From the NCBI GenBank assembly GCA_930367215.1, contig OV884059.1:75487393-75551392 (forward strand): a stretch of 64,000 nucleotides of DNA, written 5' to 3'. The number at the start of each line of letters is the position of its first letter. Position 1 is the first letter of the stretch. Of the stretch, positions 59,277 to 64,000 are shown piece after piece. The position numbers and the translations under genes are program-made. The notes below the pieces were generated by a model, which saw only the letters and a program-made list of their open reading frames with translations, searched no databases and had not been told where the DNA came from. This stretch comes from Pollenia angustigena (Eukaryota > Arthropoda > Insecta > Diptera > Polleniidae).

Positions 59277-59388
59277 GAGTTGCCAGCAGCGAAACCAGGC
59301 AACGTCGGTAATGTTAAAATATAAAATAAAACAAAATGTTGGATATTTTAACATGAGCGGTGTTGCCTGATTTCGCTGCAGGCAACTC
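59277..59388. repeat. 112-bp imperfect palindrome
   Basis: GAGTTGCCAGCAGCGAAACC faces GATTTCGCTGCAGGCAACTC. It lies 38 bp before Harbinger copy 2. Confidence 0.75.
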
Positions 59389-59426
59389 ATCTTCATTTGT
59401 GTTGCTATCCGTAATCGACCAATTAA

Positions 59427-60613
59427 TCACCCTTATTCTATTTGGCGTCGGCAATAACAACGGCAGTTTTAAGTTAACGGCAATTCTTATCAAAGACAAC
59501 ATCAATTTTATGTTAAATTGGTATTTTGTAAGAGTATTATGACGCCGTTGACTATTTATCGATAATGTTAATAAAATACAGCACACATCTCTAATATTAA
59601 AATCATCTGATTCATTTTGTTTACTTTTTTTTATAAGAAAAAAAAAAATTATGTGCTGTTTATGCAAAATTTTAAGTTAAATAAAAATTAGTTTGTAAAA
59701 AAAATAATGTTTAAATAAAATTTTTTTATTTTTATTATATTAATATTCCCAAGTGCCTAATGGATTTTTTTAACCTTTTTAAGATTTGAAAGTTATTTTC
59801 GGCTGAATAAACTTTCTTTTAAACATGTGTTGGAAATAGTAGAGCCTCATTAAAAAAGGGAACGTTTGTTCCAAACAATATATTTGCAGCAACATTGCGT
59901 TTTTTGGCCCAGGGATCGTACCAGCTCAGCGTTGGAAATTATTTCAACTTTTGACTGTCCCAGCCACAAGTTTAAAAATTTTGTCTGAGACTCTGGAAGT
60001 CATGAAGAGAGAACTTTGTCCACAATGGATAAATTAAAGTCGCATTTCTTTGAAAAGCAGCATTTCCAGGTGTAATTGGCTGTGTGGACGGAACCCACAT
60101 CAAAATGTTAGCTCAAAAAAAAAAAAAAAAAACAAGACCACCATCTCTTCTTTAATCGCAAGGGATATTTAATTTATTAGGGAAACAGACCCTGCATAAT
60201 TCTCTGACTAGTAATGGATTTTTTACAAGCTCTTCCACTAGCTTCTCGAACTGGCACTTAGTTGTTATTTGAATTTTTTCAATTATATACAAAAAAAAAA
60301 AAAAAAAATATATCAAAACACAACACAAATGAAGAAAAATATCAAAACCGCCGTAGAAATCAAAATTGCAGCCAACCATAACGTAAATTTTTTAAAACAC
60401 GACACAAAGCAGCATAAGACAACACTTAAAATGCCGACGACAAAATCAAGGGCAATTTAAGGCAACAGCAACGCCAATTTTTCTTAGAAAATACCAAACA
60501 TATGTTAACAGTCATCGAAATATGGCAATATTGCCAACGGGAATACGAAATTGAAACAAAACATAAAAAACGGCGATGTCAACTGTTGACGACGCCAAAT
60601 AGAATAAGGGTGA
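59427..60613. mobile_element. PIF/Harbinger-type transposon, internally deleted (copy 2)
   Basis: Same structure as 51680-52831, ends TCACCCTTATTCTATTTGGC on both sides. VIGCVDGTHIK is near 60069-60103. Copies 1 and 2 share the same deletions and breaks, so both descend from an already defective copy. It ends 99 bp before slv exon 2. Confidence 0.87.
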
Positions 60614-60712
60614 ATATGTTTAGGGTTTTGCATGGTTGCTTTCGAAATATGAACTTCTATCTCATTTATTTCTTTGCTTACCTAATCAATAAATTTTTTC
60701 TTTTCCTTTTAG

Positions 60713-61118
60713 GACAATTTTGAGTTTAAAAATGGGAACACTAATGGGTGATCAAGCCATGATTAAAGTAAATGTTATTGGTTTTGCTATTAACGTAGTA
60801 TTTATGGTCGTATTTTACTGGTATGCCACAGGACCATTTAAATCAAAAATCTGGTCAAAGATGGGTGTAGCTGCTACGTTTACCATGGCTTGTTTAGCAT
60901 ATTCCAATTTTGAAGATCCAGCCAAAATAGAGTTCCGTTTTGGTATGGTTATCACCGGAATTTTGGTGGTCTTAGTTGGCATGCCTTTATTGAGTCTGGG
61001 AGAAATTATTGAAAAGAAAAGTACTGAAGGTTTGCCATTTCCTATAATACTGGCTGGTACTTTGGTGGCCGCATCCTGGGCAGCGTATGGAATTTCAATT
61101 CGAAATGAAGTACTAGCG
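60713..61118 (+). CDS. slv: SWEET sugar transporter, coding exon 2
   Basis: Central exon, residues 57-192, joined to exon 1 after 29,767 bp of intron. The acceptor is a pyrimidine run followed by AG at 60711-60712. The split codon TT|G restores a smooth TM2 (GGIVLTILSLKMG). The exon carries the rest of TM2, TM3 (about 72-94), the linker TM4 (107-122), TM5 (130-152) and TM6 (165-184). It includes the conserved blocks YSNFEDP, KKSTEGLPFPI and SWAAYG typical of the second MtN3 repeat. The donor is GTAAGT at 61119-61124 and the phase at the exon end is 0. It lies only 99 bp downstream of a Harbinger transposon copy (59427-60613). Confidence 0.96.
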
Positions 61119-61184
61119 GTAAGTAAATATGTTCGTGTTTTTTAAGATATGTATAGTAAAATTTAAAAAATCGTTCCTTTGCAG

Positions 61185-61355
61185 TATCAAAATCTCTTCC
61201 TCTTGCTACTAAGTTCCATACAACTGTCATTATTCGTCATTTATCCTAGCACTCCAGCAAATGCTTCCAAAACATCTTCAATAACGGAACCTAAATATAC
61301 AAAACTAAAATCGGATAGTCCACCCAAGTCACCCAAAACTAAAAAACGTGACTAA
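61185..61355 (+). CDS. slv: SWEET sugar transporter, coding exon 3 (C-terminus)
   Basis: Last coding exon, reached over a 66-bp intron (61119-61184) with GTAAGT donor and TTTGCAG acceptor. It encodes residues 193-248: TM7 (YQNLFLLLLSSIQLSLFVIYP) and a polar cytosolic tail rich in Ser, Pro and Lys that ends in KKRD before TAA at 61353-61355. The tail is the variable part of SWEET proteins and cannot be checked by motif. Confidence 0.93.
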   Translation, partial: YQNLFLLLLSSIQLSLFVIYPSTPANASKTSSITEPKYTKLKSDSPPKSPKTKKRD

Positions 61356-61369
61356 AACCTTTTGTTTTA

Positions 61370-61375
61370 AATAAA
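61370..61375 (+). promoter_or_regulatory. slv: Poly(A) signal of slv
   Basis: AATAAA lies 15 bp after the stop codon, and a second AATAAA is at 61427-61432. Either could end the transcript, so the 3' UTR would be very short. The region is AT-rich, so chance occurrence is possible. Confidence 0.5.
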
Positions 61376-61432
61376 ACGAACATTTAATTAAACATTCTTT
61401 TGTATAATAACGCTTTTTTAGCTTTAAATAAA

Positions 61433-62060
61433 TGAAAAGAGTTTTAATTTGAAGCTTTTTTCGGCACAAATATTTGCAGAAATACGTATTACGTGCAAAA
61501 TAATTTTCGACAATAATATAAATCTTCCAATATAAATAAAAAAACTAATATACTTTTTTAATTAAATAAACTAACTCAAATTTTTACATTAAGCAAACAA
61601 AAAAAAATTATTTCGTTTAGTAAATAAGTAGATTTGATTTATTTTATGTAATATAAATACTAAAATGAAATTCTAAAAAATTTAAGTTTGTTAAAAATAC
61701 TAATAATAACACAACATTTGTGAAACTAAACACATGATTAAGAGCTTAATAAAAAATTTGTTTCTTAATATGGTCTTATTTTTCTAATTTCGATTGTTTC
61801 CATAATTTTCTAGAATCGTCCCAGTGAAAATAAAAATCGATTTCAAATTGAGAATGAGTAGAGTAACTTACTTTAGAATTTGTATTAAATGACGAATTTA
61901 AAAAAAAAAAAAAAAAAATAAGAATTTCAAAATATGTATTTATTTGCTTTTTTTACTTTTAAATTGTTTACTAATTTTCATAGAAAATCCGTTTCATAAA
62001 ACTTTTATAAGACTAACTTTAACTTGTTCATAACAAATATTTAAGGTTTATAAAAGACTA
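61433..62060. other. AT-rich sequence downstream of slv
   Basis: No gene or repeat end recognised. Confidence 0.5.
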
Positions 62061-62945
62061 GCTGACCCGACAGACGTTGTCCTGTCCAAATTAGGAAAAA
62101 TTTTTGCGTTCGATTTTTAAAATCTTTTAAAAAGATACGAACATTTGAAAGAAAAATTTGTCAAATCGATGGAGCCATTTTCTGATTTTAGGTAATTCGA
62201 AAAAAGTAGGCGGGGCAAAATTTTCTTTTCGTATAAGTCTAAGTTGGACCATGGCGATGATTTTATAGAAAAATCGTCCAAATCGGTCAAGCCCTTCTCA
62301 AGTTATGCGCTTAATAGAAAAAGTGGGCGTAAAAGTAGGCGTGGTAAACTTTTCTTTAGATTAAAACTTAAAATATATTAATACGAACATTTAAAAGAAA
62401 AATTAGTCAAACCGATGGAGCCGTTTTTTGATTTTAGGTAAATCGAAAAAAGTGGGCGGGGCAAAATTTTCTTTCCCTAAAAACCTAAGTTGGACCATGG
62501 CAATCATTTTAAAGAAAAAATAGTCCAAATCGGTCAAGCTGTTCTCAAGTTATGCGCTTAATTGAAAAAGTGAGCGTAAAAGTAGGCGTGGTAAATTTTT
62601 CTTTCGATGAAAACTTAAAATGGATTAATATAAAAATTTGAAAGAAAAATTTGTCAAATCGATGGAGCCGTTTTCTGATTTTAGGTAATTCGAAAAAAGT
62701 GGGCGGGTCAAAAGTTTCTTTTCGAATAAATCTAAGTTGGACCATGGCGATAATTTTAAAGAAAAAATTGTCCAAATTATATATGTAGATGTCATTGGTG
62801 GTGCAATATGAAAATTGGATTTTGCCACGCCCCTCCGCCCGCAGACCGCACAGTGTCACCTGAATATGTCGCTGAATGTTCTGAAGATTCCCTGAAAATT
62901 TCATCAAAATCGGCCCAGCCGTTTTGGAGTCCATACGTTACATAC
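62061..62945. repeat. Dispersed repeat starting CTAGCTGACCCGACAGACG (copy 2)
   Basis: Collinear with 43548-44480, ending GGAGTCCATACGTTACATAC and a short CATA run. Same internal GTGGGCG-bearing units. Confidence 0.72.
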
Positions 62946-62962
62946 ATACATACATACACACT

Positions 62963-63250
62963 AGGGATGCCAATCGGGATTGATTTTTGTGTATTTGAAA
63001 TTCCGGGATTTCTGGATCCCGGGTTTTCCAGGGATTTTTTTTTAATAAACAACACTTTATTTATTTATGAATTTTTAAAAGGTATTATATATATAACATA
63101 TATTTTTAAAAAAGAAAAATAAGAATTATAAAAATAAAAAATACAACTGAAATATAATTTTTAATAATTTTTTTTGTATTGAGTATAAAAATTCAATGAA
63201 AACAAAAATTTTTGTACATAAAAGTTGATATATTAAAAATCCCGAAAAAT
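62963..63250. mobile_element. Short AGGGATGCCAA element
   Basis: Starts AGGGATGCCAATCGGGATT directly after the CATACATACA run. Its body matches, inverted, the two flanks of the composite element 23645-25790. The right end is incomplete. Confidence 0.65.
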
Positions 63251-63729
63251 ATAGTATATTTATTACAAGTACATGCAAGTGATCAGCTGTTCAGTTGTTT
63301 AATTTTCGATATTGTCAAAATTTGCTTACATTTAAGTGCGCCATGATTTTTTTTTTTTGTTGTTTTCTTTATGTTTGGCTGTTTGACAGTATCAAATGTT
63401 TTTACACAAACAAAATGAATGTTGTTTTTTTTATTGTTGATTTGTTGTAGACTTGCATGTACTTGGTATAAATATACTTTGATAGTCACGTTAATTAAAA
63501 AAAAAAACGTAATTTTAAATTTCTATCGATTTCAATTTCCAGAACATCGCTGAACATTTCAAAACTTTTTTAACCCAATTACAAGACCCATCTTTCAGGT
63601 CTGCTTACTAGTGCAAAAACAAAAATCTTTTTCTTTTAAGCTGTCAAAAACTTACTACCACATATACATAGCAAAAGATAAAAACGTGTATGTAAACAAC
63701 TTTTGAAAGCTCAAAAGAACGAAAACAAT

Positions 63730-64000
63730 GATCATCAGGCTTCTTGCGCAGACCTTTTCAATGGGCCTTGCCCAATTATAAATCTGTGGCATTTTGACAT
63801 AACATCTTATGTCAAATTTAAAACATCTTATGTCACATTTAAATGTTGTTAAACATACGAATTTTGATTTAAAAAACATTTTTTGTTTACATTTTAAAAA
63901 TTTTGTATTATAAAAGAAATTTTTCTTTAATATTGGTTTATTTTATTTTATTAATAAAAATAATTTTGTCATCGTGTTTTTAAAAAAAAAACTTTTTTGC
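63730..64000. repeat. Host repeat with two empty MITE sites
   Basis: Collinear with 9680-10860 minus the two MITEs there (ACATAC|GAATTTT near 63855; ATTATAA|AAGAAATTTTT near 63913). Continues past the window edge. Confidence 0.75.

Larger units (their letters stand above)
30946..60712 (+). other. slv: 29.8-kb intron 1 of slv, filled with transposons
   Basis: The intron is bounded by GTAAGT and a pyrimidine tract with AG. I found no host exon inside it. It holds hAT-type MITEs, a transposon-in-transposon-in-transposon nest, a degenerate Transib, two Harbinger copies, a Tc1 remnant and several perfect hairpins. The Transib and Tc1 frames and the inner copy of the nest run antisense to slv. Confidence 0.9.

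Overview
The window looks like nuclear DNA of a higher fly (Diptera, Schizophora; a blow fly or relative is my guess). It is very AT-rich and crowded with nested transposons. The only host gene I can support is a SWEET-type sugar transporter, the orthologue of Drosophila slv (saliva / SWEET1). Its three coding exons lie at 30776-30945, 60713-61118 and 61185-61355 on the plus strand. Intron 1 is 29,767 bp, so roughly half of the window is intron. Everything else is mobile or repetitive DNA.

Left part (1-30 kb, upstream of slv). A complete Transib transposon occupies 1378-4725. Transib is the DNA-transposon superfamily from which the RAG1 recombinase derives. This copy has an uninterrupted 667-codon transposase with the RAG1-type DDE and zinc residues. 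Its ends are laid out like V(D)J recombination signals, and it is flanked by a 5-bp target duplication (CGACG). Next comes a 4.76-kb element with about 1-kb inverted repeats (4902-9660) around a transposase frame broken only by two in-frame stops. From 9.7 to 23.5 kb there are many small inverted-repeat elements (MITEs), most with readable target duplications. The same stretch holds Penelope and hAT remnants, a tRNA-headed SINE, a 45-bp tandem array, a foldback repeat, a 1.09-kb tandem duplication and the 5' part of an R1-like LINE. A composite MITE and a dead Tc1 element follow at 23.6-27.7 kb.

Intron 1 of slv (30.9-60.7 kb). It contains two hAT-type MITEs, then a nest: a transposon inserted, with an 8-bp duplication, into an older copy of its own family, and itself carrying a LINE. 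A second, divergent Transib (46310-51648, duplication CGTCG, both ends with exact 23-bp spacers) has a transposase broken by one frameshift and one 567-bp insertion. Two sister PIF/Harbinger copies, a 2.2-kb element with 8-bp duplications, a Tc1 remnant and several strong hairpins complete it.

Right end (61.4-64 kb). Only dispersed repeats are seen, including a repeat that preserves the empty sites of two MITEs found near 10 kb.

Most notable: two independent RAG1-like Transib families sit in one window, one with an open transposase frame and recombination-signal-like ends. I see no RAG2-like frame in either element.
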